Source: Candidatus Dormiibacterota bacterium
Lineage (GTDB): Bacteria > Chloroflexota > Dormibacteria > Dormibacterales > Dormibacteraceae
NCBI GenBank assembly: GCA_003139695.1
Contig: PLJM01000012.1
Location: 1-64,000, forward strand
DNA length: 64,000 bases
Reading direction: 5' to 3'
Position numbers and translations under genes: made by a program. This document shows positions 45,466-54,912 of this stretch, in pieces (positions within the stretch are counted from its first letter, which is position 1; each line of letters begins with the position of its first letter). The notes beneath the pieces were generated by a model. It saw only the letters and a program-made list of their open reading frames with translations. It was not told the DNA's origin and did not search any database.

Positions 45466-46911
45466 GTGAGCACCACGCTGAAGCGTCACCAGCTGTTCAT
45501 CGGCGGCAAGTGGTCGGACAGTTCGGGCGGCGACGACCAGGAGATCATCAATCCCGCCACTGGCAAGGTCATCGCTCACGTGCCCAAGGGAACCGCCGAG
45601 GACGTCGACCGCGCCGTCGCGGCGGCGAAGAAGGCTTACGACGAGGTCTGGTTCGACACCACGCCCCGCGAACGAAGCGAAATGCTGCTGAAGCTCGCCG
45701 ACGTGATCCTCGAGCACGGCGAAGAGCTCGCGAGCATGGAGTCGGAGAACGTCGGCAAGCCGCGCGCTACGACGCTTTCGGAGGAGATCCCGCCCACGGC
45801 GGACTGCTTCAGGTTCTTCGCCGGCGCCGCTCGCATCCTCGAGGGCAAGTCGGCGGGCGAGTACATGAAAGGTTTCACCAGCATCATCCGCCGCGAGTCG
45901 CTCGGCGTGGTCGGCTCGATCGCGCCGTGGAACTACCCGCTGATGATGGCGGCCTGGAAGCTGGGACCTGCGCTCGCGGCGGGCAACACCGTCGTATTGA
46001 AGCCGTCGGAGTGGACGCCAATGACTGCCCTGCGGCTCGCCGAGCTGGCTGCGGACATCTTCCCGCCAGGCGTGCTCAACGTGATCACGGGCGACGGGGA
46101 GCCGGTTGGCGCAGGCCTCGTACGGCACGCCGACGTCGCGATGGTGTCCTTGACCGGCGACGTCTCGACGGGCAAGGAGGTGGCGCGCGCCGCCGCGGCG
46201 ACGCTCAAGCGGGTGCACCTGGAGCTCGGCGGCAAGGCGCCAGTCATCGTCTTCGACGACGCCGACCTCGAGGCGGTTGTGGAAGGGATCAAGATCGGCG
46301 GCTTCTTCAATGCCGGTCAGGACTGCACCGCGGCCACCCGTGTGATCGCAGGCCCGAAGATCTTCGACAGGCTGCTCGGCGATCTGGTCCCAGCCGTGGA
46401 ATCTCTCAAGGTCGGCGATCCGAAAGCTGACGACACAGAGATGGGCCCACTGGTTTCCGAGGAACAGGCCGAGCGCGTAACCGGGTTCGTCGATCGCGCG
46501 CGCAAGGATGGAGCGAAGATCCTGACGGGCGGCGGCCGGATCAAGAAGGCCGGCTCGTGGTACTCGCCCACGGTCGTGGTGCCTTCAGGTCCGGATGCCG
46601 AGATCGTCAGGCGCGAGGTGTTCGGCCCTGTCGTCACAGTGCAACGCTTCAGCGACGAGGAGCAAGCGCTTGCGTGGGCCAACGGCGTCGACTACGGCCT
46701 CGCGTCATCGGTATGGACGCGCGACGTGGGCAGGGCGCTCCGGATGGCGCGCCGGCTGAAGTTCGGTGCGGTCTGGATCAACACGCACATCCCCGTGGTC
46801 AACGAGATGCCACACGGCGGATACAAGGGCAGCGGTTACGGCAAGGACATGTCGATGTACTCGCTGGAGGACTACACCCAGATCAAGCACGTGATGGCAT
46901 CCCTCGACTAA
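45466..46911 (+). CDS. patD: 4-aminobutyraldehyde (1-pyrroline) dehydrogenase
   Basis: A 481-residue aldehyde dehydrogenase very like E. coli PatD (YdcW): [27 protein letters not shown], the catalytic Glu253 in [23 protein letters not shown] and Cys287 in [11 protein letters not shown], and the [20 protein letters not shown] tail. It oxidises 4-aminobutyraldehyde from putrescine to GABA. The GTG at 45466 follows AAGGAGG. It lies between gabT and a PotABCD-type importer, as ydcSTUV-patD do together in E. coli. Confidence 0.95.
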   Translation: MSTTLKRHQLFIGGKWSDSSGGDDQEIINPATGKVIAHVPKGTAEDVDRAVAAAKKAYDEVWFDTTPRERSEMLLKLADVILEHGEELASMESENVGKPRATTLSEEIPPTADCFRFFAGAARILEGKSAGEYMKGFTSIIRRESLGVVGSIAPWNYPLMMAAWKLGPALAAGNTVVLKPSEWTPMTALRLAELAADIFPPGVLNVITGDGEPVGAGLVRHADVAMVSLTGDVSTGKEVARAAAATLKRVHLELGGKAPVIVFDDADLEAVVEGIKIGGFFNAGQDCTAATRVIAGPKIFDRLLGDLVPAVESLKVGDPKADDTEMGPLVSEEQAERVTGFVDRARKDGAKILTGGGRIKKAGSWYSPTVVVPSGPDAEIVRREVFGPVVTVQRFSDEEQALAWANGVDYGLASSVWTRDVGRALRMARRLKFGAVWINTHIPVVNEMPHGGYKGSGYGKDMSMYSLEDYTQIKHVMASLD

Positions 46912-46927
46912 TCACAGGGCAGACCTA

Positions 46928-48031
46928 GTGGCGATCCACTCGCGCGAAGCCAGGCACGGGGCTTCCGCGAAGAGCGCCTTGCGTCCGCCCGCTTTGCGAT
47001 TGGAGGGCGTGCGCAAGAGCTACGGCCACGTGCTTGCGGTGGCAGGCGTCGACCTGACGGTCCAGGAAGGTGAGTTCTTCACCCTGCTCGGGCCGTCGGG
47101 CTCGGGCAAGACGACATTGCTCAGGCTCATCGCGGGCTTCGAAAGGCCCGATGCCGGCACGATCGAGCTGGCGGGGCGCGATGTGACCTCGACTCCGCCG
47201 CATCTGCGGCAGACGAACACTGTGTTTCAGGATTACGCCCTCTTCCCCCACATGACCGTCGCCGACAACATCGGATACGGTCTGCGGATCAAGGGCATCC
47301 CGAAGGCCGAGAGAGAAGAGCGCGTGCAAACGGCGTTGAGCATGGTGAGGCTGGCCGGCCTCGACAAGCGGAAACCGAACCAACTGTCGGGTGGCCAGCG
47401 GCAGAGAGTCGCGCTCGCTCGAGCGGTGGTCAACGAGCCAGAGGTTCTCTTGCTGGACGAACCGCTCGGGGCGCTCGACCTGAAGCTGCGCCAGGAGATG
47501 CAGCTCGAGCTCAAGAGAATCCAGCAGAAGGTCGGGATAACGTTCGTCTACGTGACGCATGACCAGGAGGAGGCTCTCACCATGAGCGACCGGATGGCGG
47601 TGATGGCGGACGGCAAGATCGAGCAGATCGGCCCTCCGGTCGAGGTGTATGAGCGGCCTGCGACCGAGTTCGTGGCAGGTTTCATCGGCATCTCGAACGT
47701 GCTGGAGCGGAATGGGATCCGGTTCGTCGTGCGACCCGAGAAGCTGCACATGCTCGAAGAGGGACAGGAGCCTCGCAGTGGAATGACAGTTGAGTCCGGG
47801 ATCGTGGAGCAGGTCGTCTACGTCGGCATGTCCACCCGGTACATCGTCCGGCTCGACCGGGGAGAGCAGCTCGTCGCAGTACGCCAGAATATGGACGCGC
47901 CTGGCCAGGCGCTGCGGTACGAGGGTCGGCGAGTCCGGCTCGCGTGGGTGCCCGGCCACACCTACGTCCTCGACCACCAGCGCGCCAGGGGTGAGTCGGC
48001 CCTGAGCGAACACGACACAGAAGAGAGGTAA
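46928..48031 (+). CDS. potA: Spermidine/putrescine importer ATP-binding protein
   Basis: A 367-residue ATPase. Walker A is GPSGSGKTT, the signature is [14 protein letters not shown], Walker B is [12 protein letters not shown], and the switch His is in [18 protein letters not shown]-terminal TOBE-like domain follows (about 265-345). The N-terminal 25 residues are extra and polar. GTG start, 16 bp after patD. It energises the PotB/PotC permeases. Confidence 0.94.
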   Translation: MAIHSREARHGASAKSALRPPALRLEGVRKSYGHVLAVAGVDLTVQEGEFFTLLGPSGSGKTTLLRLIAGFERPDAGTIELAGRDVTSTPPHLRQTNTVFQDYALFPHMTVADNIGYGLRIKGIPKAEREERVQTALSMVRLAGLDKRKPNQLSGGQRQRVALARAVVNEPEVLLLDEPLGALDLKLRQEMQLELKRIQQKVGITFVYVTHDQEEALTMSDRMAVMADGKIEQIGPPVEVYERPATEFVAGFIGISNVLERNGIRFVVRPEKLHMLEEGQEPRSGMTVESGIVEQVVYVGMSTRYIVRLDRGEQLVAVRQNMDAPGQALRYEGRRVRLAWVPGHTYVLDHQRARGESALSEHDTEER

Positions 48032-48038
48032 AAAAGAG

Positions 48039-49241
48039 ATGAAAACAACAGCTGTCGGGTCGGGCGATTGGTTCCGACTCAGCACTGCCGCCGCGGCCGC
48101 GGTCATCGCGTTGACCGCGTGCGGCTCGACGACGCCAACAGGCTCCACCGCAGCCCCGCCGCCCACTGCAAACATGACGCCGCTGACAACGATCGGACCA
48201 GGCGAGGGCCAGCTCAACCTGATCGCATGGGAGGGCTACACCGACACGTCCTGGGTCAAGCCGTTCACGGCTGCGACGGGCTGCAAGGTCAACGCGCATT
48301 ACGCCGGCTCTTCGGCCGAGATGGTCACTCTCATGGCGAACGGCGGCAGCGGACAGTACGACATGGTTTCCGCATCCGGTGACGCCGATCTGCGCCTGAT
48401 CTATGGCGGGGACGTCCGTCCGATGAACCCGAACCTGATCCCGAACTTCGTCAACTTCCAGGATTACTTCAAAGCGCCGGCTTACAACACCATCAACGGC
48501 ATCCACTACGGGATCTCCCTGCAGTGGGGACCGAACGTGCTCCTGTACAGCACCAAGAAGTTCCCGATTGCGCCGACCAGCTGGGGCGTTCTCTACGACC
48601 CGGCTAACAGTGGATTGATCACCGTGCCGGATAACCCGATCCAGATCGCCGACGCCGCCCTCTATCTGATGAGCACCAAGAAGAGCCTCGGCATTACGGA
48701 CCCGTACGAGTTGACCCAGCCGCAGTTTGACGCCACGATCGCCCTGCTCAAGCAGCAGAAGCCGCTCATCAAGAAGTACTGGGACCTTGCCGGCACCGAG
48801 ATCCAGCTCTTCACCTCCGGCGAGGTGACTGTGGGCGCCGCGTGGCCGTACCAGACAAATACGTTGCAGGCCGCAAGGGTGGCCGTCGCGGACACCATCC
48901 CCACCGAGGGTGCGACCGGATGGGGCGACACCTGGATGCTCGCGACCAACGCGCCTCACCCCAACTGCGCGTACCTGTGGACGAAGTGGGTTAGCACTCC
49001 TCAGGTGCAAGCGGAGCAGGCTCTGTTCTTCGGAGAGACGCCCGTCAACAAACTCGCCTGCGCAGCGATGGAGAAACTTCAGCCGCATTCGTGCGCGCAA
49101 TACCACGCAGACGCGCTTGGCTCGTACTTCAACAGCATCAAGTTCTGGAAGACTCCCATCGCGACCTGCGACGACGGGAGCAAGAACTGCATCGATTACT
49201 CGCAATGGCAGTCGGCCTGGACCACGGTCACTGCCGGCTGA
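48039..49241 (+). CDS. potD: Polyamine-type solute-binding lipoprotein
   Basis: A 400-residue lipoprotein. The signal ends with the lipobox LTAC (Cys28). A Pro/Thr linker precedes the binding domain, which starts LNLIAWEGYTDTSWVKPFTAATGCKV and has SGQYDMVSASGDADLRLI and GEVTVGAAWPYQTN, close to YdcS/PotD proteins. It delivers putrescine or a related amine to the permeases. A stable hairpin follows within 45 bp. Confidence 0.92.
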   Translation: MKTTAVGSGDWFRLSTAAAAAVIALTACGSTTPTGSTAAPPPTANMTPLTTIGPGEGQLNLIAWEGYTDTSWVKPFTAATGCKVNAHYAGSSAEMVTLMANGGSGQYDMVSASGDADLRLIYGGDVRPMNPNLIPNFVNFQDYFKAPAYNTINGIHYGISLQWGPNVLLYSTKKFPIAPTSWGVLYDPANSGLITVPDNPIQIADAALYLMSTKKSLGITDPYELTQPQFDATIALLKQQKPLIKKYWDLAGTEIQLFTSGEVTVGAAWPYQTNTLQAARVAVADTIPTEGATGWGDTWMLATNAPHPNCAYLWTKWVSTPQVQAEQALFFGETPVNKLACAAMEKLQPHSCAQYHADALGSYFNSIKFWKTPIATCDDGSKNCIDYSQWQSAWTTVTAG

Positions 49242-49264
49242 TTGACACAGCTTCCTAGCTGAAA

Positions 49265-50209
49265 GTGGCGGTCGAAGCTGCCGGGCGGCCCCGCAAGAAA
49301 AGCGGGGCCGCTTCCCTTCAGTCATGGTTGTGGCGCCGGCGATGGCTGAGCTCAGCACTATTGCTGACGCCACCGCTGGGCTGGTTCCTTCTGATCTACA
49401 TAGCGTCGCTCGCCCTGCTCCTGGTCACGGCGTTCTGGCAGATCAACTTCTTCACCACGCAAATCGAGCAGGTGTGGAACCTCGACAACTTCCGAACCAT
49501 CGTCTCCGATCCGACCTATCGCATTATCATCGGCCGCACGGTCGCGCTGGCCGCCGTCGTCACCATTACCGACGCCGTCATCGCGTTCCCATTCGCGTAC
49601 TACATGGCACGTGTCGCCTCGCGCCGGATCCAGACGCTGCTGTTCGCCGCCGTGCTTCTGCCGCTATGGGCGAGCTACATCGCACGTATCTACTCGTGGA
49701 TCCTGATCCTCAATCACAGCGGGGTGCTCAACTGGAGCCTGCAGTCGCTTAACCTCCCGCCGGCCGATATCGGCTACACGAATGTCGCGATGTGGATCGT
49801 CTTTTCCTATATATGGCTTCCATTCATGATCATTCCCACCTACGCGGCGATGGAGCGCTTACCGGAGTCCTTGATGGAGGCCGCCGCCGACCTTGGAGCT
49901 CGGCGCTGGCGGGCGGTTCGCGATGTCGTGCTGCCGCTGGCGCTACCCGGAGTCGTGGCCGGCTCCATCTTCACCTTCTCGCTGACGCTCGGCGATTACA
50001 TCACGCCGATTCTCGTCGGCGGTGAGTCATCGGGGTGGCGCTCACTTGGACTGGGTACCGGCTCGACATTCATCGGGAACGTCGTTTATAGCAACGTGGG
50101 CATCGCCAACAACGTGCCTTTCGCGGCCGCCCTGACGATGATTCCGGTCGCGATCATGACGCTGTACTTGCTCGGAGCAAAGCGCCTTGGCGCGTTCGAG
50201 GCACTGTAA
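49265..50209 (+). CDS. potB: Polyamine-type ABC permease, PotB-like
   Basis: A 314-residue permease with six helices and the EAA loop LPESLMEAAADLGARRWRAVRDVVLPLALPGVVAG. The frame opens with GTG 49265, but a strong hairpin covers codons 7-16 and no ribosome site is clear; TTG 49328 (LWRRRWLSSALLL) is an alternative start just after the hairpin. It pairs with the PotC-like permease downstream. Confidence 0.92.
   Translation: MAVEAAGRPRKKSGAASLQSWLWRRRWLSSALLLTPPLGWFLLIYIASLALLLVTAFWQINFFTTQIEQVWNLDNFRTIVSDPTYRIIIGRTVALAAVVTITDAVIAFPFAYYMARVASRRIQTLLFAAVLLPLWASYIARIYSWILILNHSGVLNWSLQSLNLPPADIGYTNVAMWIVFSYIWLPFMIIPTYAAMERLPESLMEAAADLGARRWRAVRDVVLPLALPGVVAGSIFTFSLTLGDYITPILVGGESSGWRSLGLGTGSTFIGNVVYSNVGIANNVPFAAALTMIPVAIMTLYLLGAKRLGAFEAL
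49285..49311 (+). promoter_or_regulatory. Strong hairpin between potD and potB
   Basis: GCGGCCCCGC (49285-49294) and GCGGGGCCGC (49302-49311) form a perfect 10-bp stem with a 7-nt loop and no T run after it. Hairpins at this place in importer operons protect the binding-protein mRNA and lower permease output, as in malE-malF. Confidence 0.7.
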
Positions 50210-50234
50210 GAAAGTGATCGGGGCGCGAGGCTAG

Positions 50235-51041
50235 ATGGAAAGCTTCTGGGCGCGGTTCGCCCTGCGACTGTGGGTCGTCCTGATCCTGCTGTTCTTGTTC
50301 CTTCCGCTCGCCCTGATTCCCCTTTATGCGTTCAACAGCTCGAATATCGAGAGCTGGCCCCTCGCGGGTCTGACCACCAAATGGTTCACGACGACGTGGA
50401 ACGACCCTGACGTGCAGACCGGGTTCGCGCTTTCGCTGAGGGCTGGCCTGACTGCCACAGCTCTGGCTCTGGTCCTTGGCTCATGTGCCGCATTTGCCAT
50501 CCACCGCATGACATTTTTCGGCCGAGACGTGGTGAGCCTCCTGTTCGTGCTGCCTCTCGCGCTGCCGGGCATCGTGACGGGCCTGGCTCTCAATTCTTTT
50601 TTCCATTTCACGGGGATCAGCCTTTCGATCTGGACGATCGTGGTCGGCCACACAACCTTCTGCATCGTGATCGTCTACAACAATGTGCTCGCTCGACTTC
50701 GTCGCACGCAGGGCTCCTTGATTGAAGCGGCGATGGACCTCGGCGCCAACGCGTTTCAGACCTTCAGGGATGTCACCCTGCCGCTGATCGGCACGGCTAT
50801 CGTCTCCGGCGCCATGCTCGCGTTCGCGCTTTCCTTCGACGAGGTGATTGTCACCACCTTCACGGCCGGAGCACAGAACACACTGCCCATGTGGATCTTC
50901 GGCGCCATTCGCCTTGGGCAGAAGCTGCCGGAGGTGAACGTCGTCGTCTCGTTCGTGATCCTGGTCACGATCATCCCGGTGGTCATCGCAGCGCGACTGA
51001 CCGGCGGCAGCGGCATCGCCCGAACGACTACAGCGCGCTGA
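50235..51041 (+). CDS. potC: Polyamine-type ABC permease, PotC-like
   Basis: A 268-residue permease with six helices. The EAA loop reads QGSLIEAAMDLGANAFQTFRDVTLPLIGTAIVSG, followed by SFDEVIVTTFTAGAQNTLPMWIFGAIRLGQKLPEVNVV, typical of PotC. It is the last gene of the importer, 25 bp after potB and convergent with the SRPBCC gene. Confidence 0.93.
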   Translation: MESFWARFALRLWVVLILLFLFLPLALIPLYAFNSSNIESWPLAGLTTKWFTTTWNDPDVQTGFALSLRAGLTATALALVLGSCAAFAIHRMTFFGRDVVSLLFVLPLALPGIVTGLALNSFFHFTGISLSIWTIVVGHTTFCIVIVYNNVLARLRRTQGSLIEAAMDLGANAFQTFRDVTLPLIGTAIVSGAMLAFALSFDEVIVTTFTAGAQNTLPMWIFGAIRLGQKLPEVNVVVSFVILVTIIPVVIAARLTGGSGIARTTTAR

Positions 51042-51050
51042 CGAACTAGA

Positions 51051-51500
51051 TCAGGCGGCCGACTCTAGCTTCGCTTTGGCGTTCTGCATCGCGCCGTCGT
51101 AGTTCTTCACCACGGTGCTCTTGAAGATCATCAACACCAGCGGAAAGTAGAAGGGGCCCTTCGTCATCGTCACGCGGCGTTCGAACCGGGTGCCATCGCC
51201 CTCGGGCGTGAGGATGAACTCGTGGTGAAACACCGAGTTCGAATCCTGTGCATCGAAGGCGACCCGCTTCGGAGATTCGAGTGCCGTGATGGTCACCGCC
51301 GACTTGTTCTGCTTGCCGTTGAGGAGCGCGTCCGCTTGATAGCGCGCGCCGACCGCGGGCGCTCCGGGCTTCTCCGCCGAGATCTTCATCCTGTCATCGG
51401 CGCTGCCCCATTCGCCATGGCGTGAGATGTCAGCGAGGTATTCGAACACCTTCGCCTGGGGAGCCTTGATGCTGACGGTGTACGTGGCGGAATATGCCAT
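51051..51500 (-). CDS. SRPBCC-family (polyketide cyclase-like) protein
   Basis: A 149-residue START-like domain: MAYSATYTVSIKAPQAKVFEYLADISRHGEWGSADDRMKI, then GARYQADALLNGKQNKSAVTITALESPKRVAFDA, and the long C-terminal helix VLMIFKSTVVKNYDGAMQNAKAKL. Such proteins bind hydrophobic ligands; the ligand is unknown. Confidence 0.88.
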   Translation of the reverse strand: MAYSATYTVSIKAPQAKVFEYLADISRHGEWGSADDRMKISAEKPGAPAVGARYQADALLNGKQNKSAVTITALESPKRVAFDAQDSNSVFHHEFILTPEGDGTRFERRVTMTKGPFYFPLVLMIFKSTVVKNYDGAMQNAKAKLESAA

Positions 51501-51556
51501 TTAAGTCGCGCTCCTAGCTAACGGCTGCAGCCACGCGCCGGCTGGTTGGCGTCGCT

Positions 51557-51847
51557 CTATTTGACGACCAGACCAATCAGGCTCGCACCCACCCATAGCG
51601 CAAGTCCCACGCCGATCAGACCGATCTTCTTGTACTTCCAGCCGATCGCCGCGAGCACGAAGACGATGAAAGCGAGGATCTCGAGAATGATGGGTAGGCT
51701 GAAGTGCCCGAGGTCGCCGATGAAGAAAGAGAGCACCCAGGCCGCCAGGCCGATGGCGATCAGGTCGACCTTCTTCAAGCCGAATCCGATCGCGGCGAGC
51801 ACGAACGCGATTAACGCGATGATCTGCAGGATGTTTTCAATGCTCAT
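51557..51847 (-). CDS. Small three- or four-helix membrane protein
   Basis: A 96-residue hydrophobic protein made of two similar halves: ILQIIALIAFVLAAIGFGLKKVDLIAIGLAAWVL and ILEILAFIVFVLAAIGWKYKKIGLIGVGLALWV. The internal repeat is clear and points to a duplicated two-helix unit. No known family. Confidence 0.75.
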   Translation of the reverse strand: MSIENILQIIALIAFVLAAIGFGLKKVDLIAIGLAAWVLSFFIGDLGHFSLPIILEILAFIVFVLAAIGWKYKKIGLIGVGLALWVGASLIGLVVK

Positions 51848-51995
51848 CAGGGCATTATCCCCGAGTTCCCAGCAATTTCACATGTCGCCAGCTACCTGAA
51901 AGCCCATTCGGGCACAGATGGCTGCATCCCAGCGGCCGCGACCCGACCATCAGTGCCCACTTGGTCGTTGCCGGGCCGGACGCCCTCCCGAATTC

Positions 51996-53375
51996 CTACG
52001 CCCTCAGGTCGTGCGCCAGCTCCGCAAAGTTGTCGACGTAGCGCTGCACGTCCTCCTGCGAGTGCTGCACCGACAGCGTCCAGTTCTCTTCCGCCCCCGG
52101 AGCCATGAGCACGCCGCGGTTGCACTGATACAGCCAAGACAGGTAGGCGGTCGGCTTGTCGACACCCAGGTAGTCGCGATAGTTGCGCACCCGCTCAGCC
52201 TTGTAGGTGATGCTGCCTCGGGCGGTCAGGGTCGTGACGTGGAACGGCAGCGCGTTGTCCCTGATCACTCCGTCCAGCCCTCCCTGCAGCACCTCGGCGA
52301 GCGCATCGAAGTGGGCGTATGCCTTCGGCGTCAGGATGTCCTGAAGCGTCACCTTGGCCGCCGCAAGGGTGAGCGGGTTGCCGTTGAACGTGCCCATCTG
52401 GGCTACGCGTTTGTCCTCGATCACCGCCATCACGTCCTGGCGGCCGCCGACGGCCCCACACGGGAGACCGCCGCCGATCGCCTTGGCGAGCGCAATCACG
52501 TCAGGCTGCACGCCAAAACGCTCGGTCGCGCCGCCGCGGGCGATGGTCACACCGGTCTTGACCTCGTCGAAGATCAGGAGTGCGCCGTTGCGGTGGGCAA
52601 TCTCCTTGATCCCGGCCAGGTAGCCGGCGTCCGGCAGAACGATGCCGACATTCATCATCGCGGGCTCGACGATCACCGCGGCGATGTCGTCAGGGTGGTT
52701 CTTGAACGCGCGTTCGAGCGCCGGAAGGTCATTGAAGGGGACGACGGTTGTGAGAGCGACGACCGCCTTCGGGATGCCTTCGCTCTGCGGATAGGACGCC
52801 GGCGATTCGACCGGGCCCATCTGGTCCGGGGGCGGCTCGACGGAGACCATCAGCGCGTCGTGATGGCCGTGGTATGAAGCTTCGATCTTGACCAGCCGCT
52901 CGCGGCCGGTGAAACCTCGGGCGATGCGAACCGCGTCGAGCGTGGACTCAGTCCCGCTGTTGGTAAAGCGCCACTGCGGCAGCCCAAAGCGCCTGGCGAG
53001 TTCCTCGGCGACGATGGCGTCGTCGGCCACCGGCTGGGCGAAGTGCGAGCCCCTGGCGATGCGCTTGGAGACCGCATCCACGATCAGCGGGTGGGCGTGG
53101 CCGACCACCATGACCCCGAAGCCGTTGTGAAAGTCGACGTACTCGTTGCCGTCGACGTCCCAGATGCGGCTGCCGCGCCCGTTCTCGATGAAGATCGGCT
53201 GCGGCGAGGCGTCCTGGAACGAGGAGGGCACCCCGCGGGGGCTGGAAGCACGGGCTTTTCGCCAAAGCTCGTCAGACTTGCGCCGCGCGGCGAGGAACCT
53301 GTCCTCTTCTTTCGCAATCATGGTCTGGACCTTTTCAGCGTTTACCTCGACCGACGTCGCCGTCTTATTTGCCAT
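51996..53375 (-). CDS. Class III aminotransferase, glutamate-1-semialdehyde aminomutase-like
   Basis: A 459-residue PLP enzyme of the GSA-aminomutase-like group: VDGNEYVDFHNGFGVMVVGHAHP, FTNSGTESTLDAVRIARGFTGRERLVKIEASYHGHHD, LLIFDEVKTGVTIARGG, and IALAKAIGGGLPCGAVGG with the PLP Lys. It is longer than HemL, and its place beside amine genes points to amine transamination more than haem synthesis. It is divergent from the PuuB-like oxidase by 89 bp. Confidence 0.88.
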   Translation of the reverse strand: MANKTATSVEVNAEKVQTMIAKEEDRFLAARRKSDELWRKARASSPRGVPSSFQDASPQPIFIENGRGSRIWDVDGNEYVDFHNGFGVMVVGHAHPLIVDAVSKRIARGSHFAQPVADDAIVAEELARRFGLPQWRFTNSGTESTLDAVRIARGFTGRERLVKIEASYHGHHDALMVSVEPPPDQMGPVESPASYPQSEGIPKAVVALTTVVPFNDLPALERAFKNHPDDIAAVIVEPAMMNVGIVLPDAGYLAGIKEIAHRNGALLIFDEVKTGVTIARGGATERFGVQPDVIALAKAIGGGLPCGAVGGRQDVMAVIEDKRVAQMGTFNGNPLTLAAAKVTLQDILTPKAYAHFDALAEVLQGGLDGVIRDNALPFHVTTLTARGSITYKAERVRNYRDYLGVDKPTAYLSWLYQCNRGVLMAPGAEENWTLSVQHSQEDVQRYVDNFAELAHDLRA

Positions 53376-53464
53376 CACCTGGCATCCTAACCCGTTCAGG
53401 ACGGATCAGGTTCGAGGCCTCCCCGGTTTGGAGGTTGCAAGCGCGCAAGCCTCAGGATTGTCGG

Positions 53465-54904
53465 GTGAGCTCGACCGTTACAGCGCTGAACCTGGCCGGC
53501 AAAGCCCTCACCCCCGGCGCCCAGCGCAGCTGGTGGCTGCGTGAGGCGTTGGCGGCCGAGAAGGACGTAGAACCGAGGCCGTTGAAGGGCGATATCAACG
53601 CTGATGTCGTGGTCATCGGCGGCGGATTCACGGGTCTTTGGACCGCCTACCACATGATGCTCGCCAAGCCCGACCTGAAGGTGGTCGTGCTGGAGCAGGA
53701 CATCTGCGGCGGGGGGCCGAGCGGCCGGAACGGCGGCTTCGCGAGTGGTTGGTGGGACGAGCTGGATGGATTGATCGCCCTTTATGGCCAGGACCAGGCT
53801 GTCCGCGCCTGTCGCGCGCTCGGGGACAGCATCAATGCGATCGGCGAGTTCTGCAGCACGCATGGGGTCGATGCCTGGTACAAGCACGCCGGATACATCT
53901 ACGCCGCCACCGCGCCGCAGCACGACGCCGTCTGCGCCGAGATCGTCCACCTGGCGCGCGAGGTCGGAGCGGCGGACGAGCTGCGAGCGCTGACCGCCGA
54001 AGAGTTGAAGGCCCGGTGCGCCTCCCCCGCTTTTCGATCCGGGGCATTCATGCGGGACGGCGCGCAGGTGCAGCCTGCTCTCCTGGCCCGCGGCCTACGC
54101 CGTGTCTTGCTGGAGCGGGGAGTCACCATCCACGAAGGCACGGAGGTCACCCGACTCGACCCAGGTCCGCCGGCCCTCGCCGTCACGCCTGGCGGCAGCG
54201 TGCGCGCGCCAAAAGCAGTGCTCGCGGTCAACGCGTGGGCGGTCGGCTGGCCCCAGCTGCGGCGCCGGCTTGTCGCCTGGAGCAGCTACATCGTGCTGAC
54301 GGCTCCGGCCCCCGAGAAGCTGGCCGCCATCAACTGGACGGGCGGCGAGCTCGTCACGGATTTCCGCACCTCGGTTCGCTATTTCAGGACGACGCGTGAC
54401 GGACGTATCGCGTTCGGGGGCGGCGGCGGCCGCGCCTCCAGCCGGATCGACGACTCGTTCACACGCGATCAGCGCGCGGTCGCAGAAGCGGCCGACGGCT
54501 TCCGTCGCCTGTTTCCGAGCTTTGCGGAGGTGCCTCTCGAGGACGCTTGGGGAGGCCCGATCGACGTGTCGCCGACGCATCTCCCCACCTTCGGCAGCCT
54601 GGCACCTGGCAACGTCTACTACGCGCTGGGCTACACGGGCAACGGCGTCGCACCGAGCCACCTTGCCGGCAAGGTGATCGCCGACCTCGTGAGGGGAGAC
54701 GACACCGATGCCACGCGACTGCCGATGGTAAATCCGAAGCCCCGTATGTTTCCTCCGCAGCCATTTCGCTCGATCGGAGCTGCAGTAATTCGCCGCGCGA
54801 TCATTGCCAAAGACACCGCCGAAGAGCGAGGCGTGCGGCCGAACCCCGTGATGTCCGCCATCGCACGAATGCCCCGCCGGATGGGGTACCTCCTCGGCCC
54901 GTAG
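53465..54904 (+). CDS. FAD-dependent amine oxidoreductase, PuuB-like
   Basis: A 479-residue DAO-family enzyme. The FAD motif is VVVIGGGFTGLWTAYHMM near 48-65, then GGGPSGRNGGFASGWWDEL, a PuuB-like stretch, and the C-terminal GYTGNGVAPSHLAGKVIADLV. PuuB oxidises gamma-glutamylputrescine; the matching PuuA ligase is not in the window, so the natural substrate may be a free amine. The GTG at 53465 is the best start; the upstream frame overlaps the divergent gene. Confidence 0.88.
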   Translation: MSSTVTALNLAGKALTPGAQRSWWLREALAAEKDVEPRPLKGDINADVVVIGGGFTGLWTAYHMMLAKPDLKVVVLEQDICGGGPSGRNGGFASGWWDELDGLIALYGQDQAVRACRALGDSINAIGEFCSTHGVDAWYKHAGYIYAATAPQHDAVCAEIVHLAREVGAADELRALTAEELKARCASPAFRSGAFMRDGAQVQPALLARGLRRVLLERGVTIHEGTEVTRLDPGPPALAVTPGGSVRAPKAVLAVNAWAVGWPQLRRRLVAWSSYIVLTAPAPEKLAAINWTGGELVTDFRTSVRYFRTTRDGRIAFGGGGGRASSRIDDSFTRDQRAVAEAADGFRRLFPSFAEVPLEDAWGGPIDVSPTHLPTFGSLAPGNVYYALGYTGNGVAPSHLAGKVIADLVRGDDTDATRLPMVNPKPRMFPPQPFRSIGAAVIRRAIIAKDTAEERGVRPNPVMSAIARMPRRMGYLLGP

Positions 54905-54912
54905 CGCCTTGG

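Noticed and set aside
46925-49373. Long minus-strand frames (430 and 563 residues) opposite potA and potD
   Set aside because: They are antisense shadows of high-GC genes: Arg/Leu/His-rich, no domains, while the plus strand carries complete transporter genes.
51996-53375. Calling this aminotransferase hemL
   Set aside because: It has the GSA-aminomutase-like pattern, but the length, the context of amine genes and the lack of any haem synthesis neighbour argue against a specific name.
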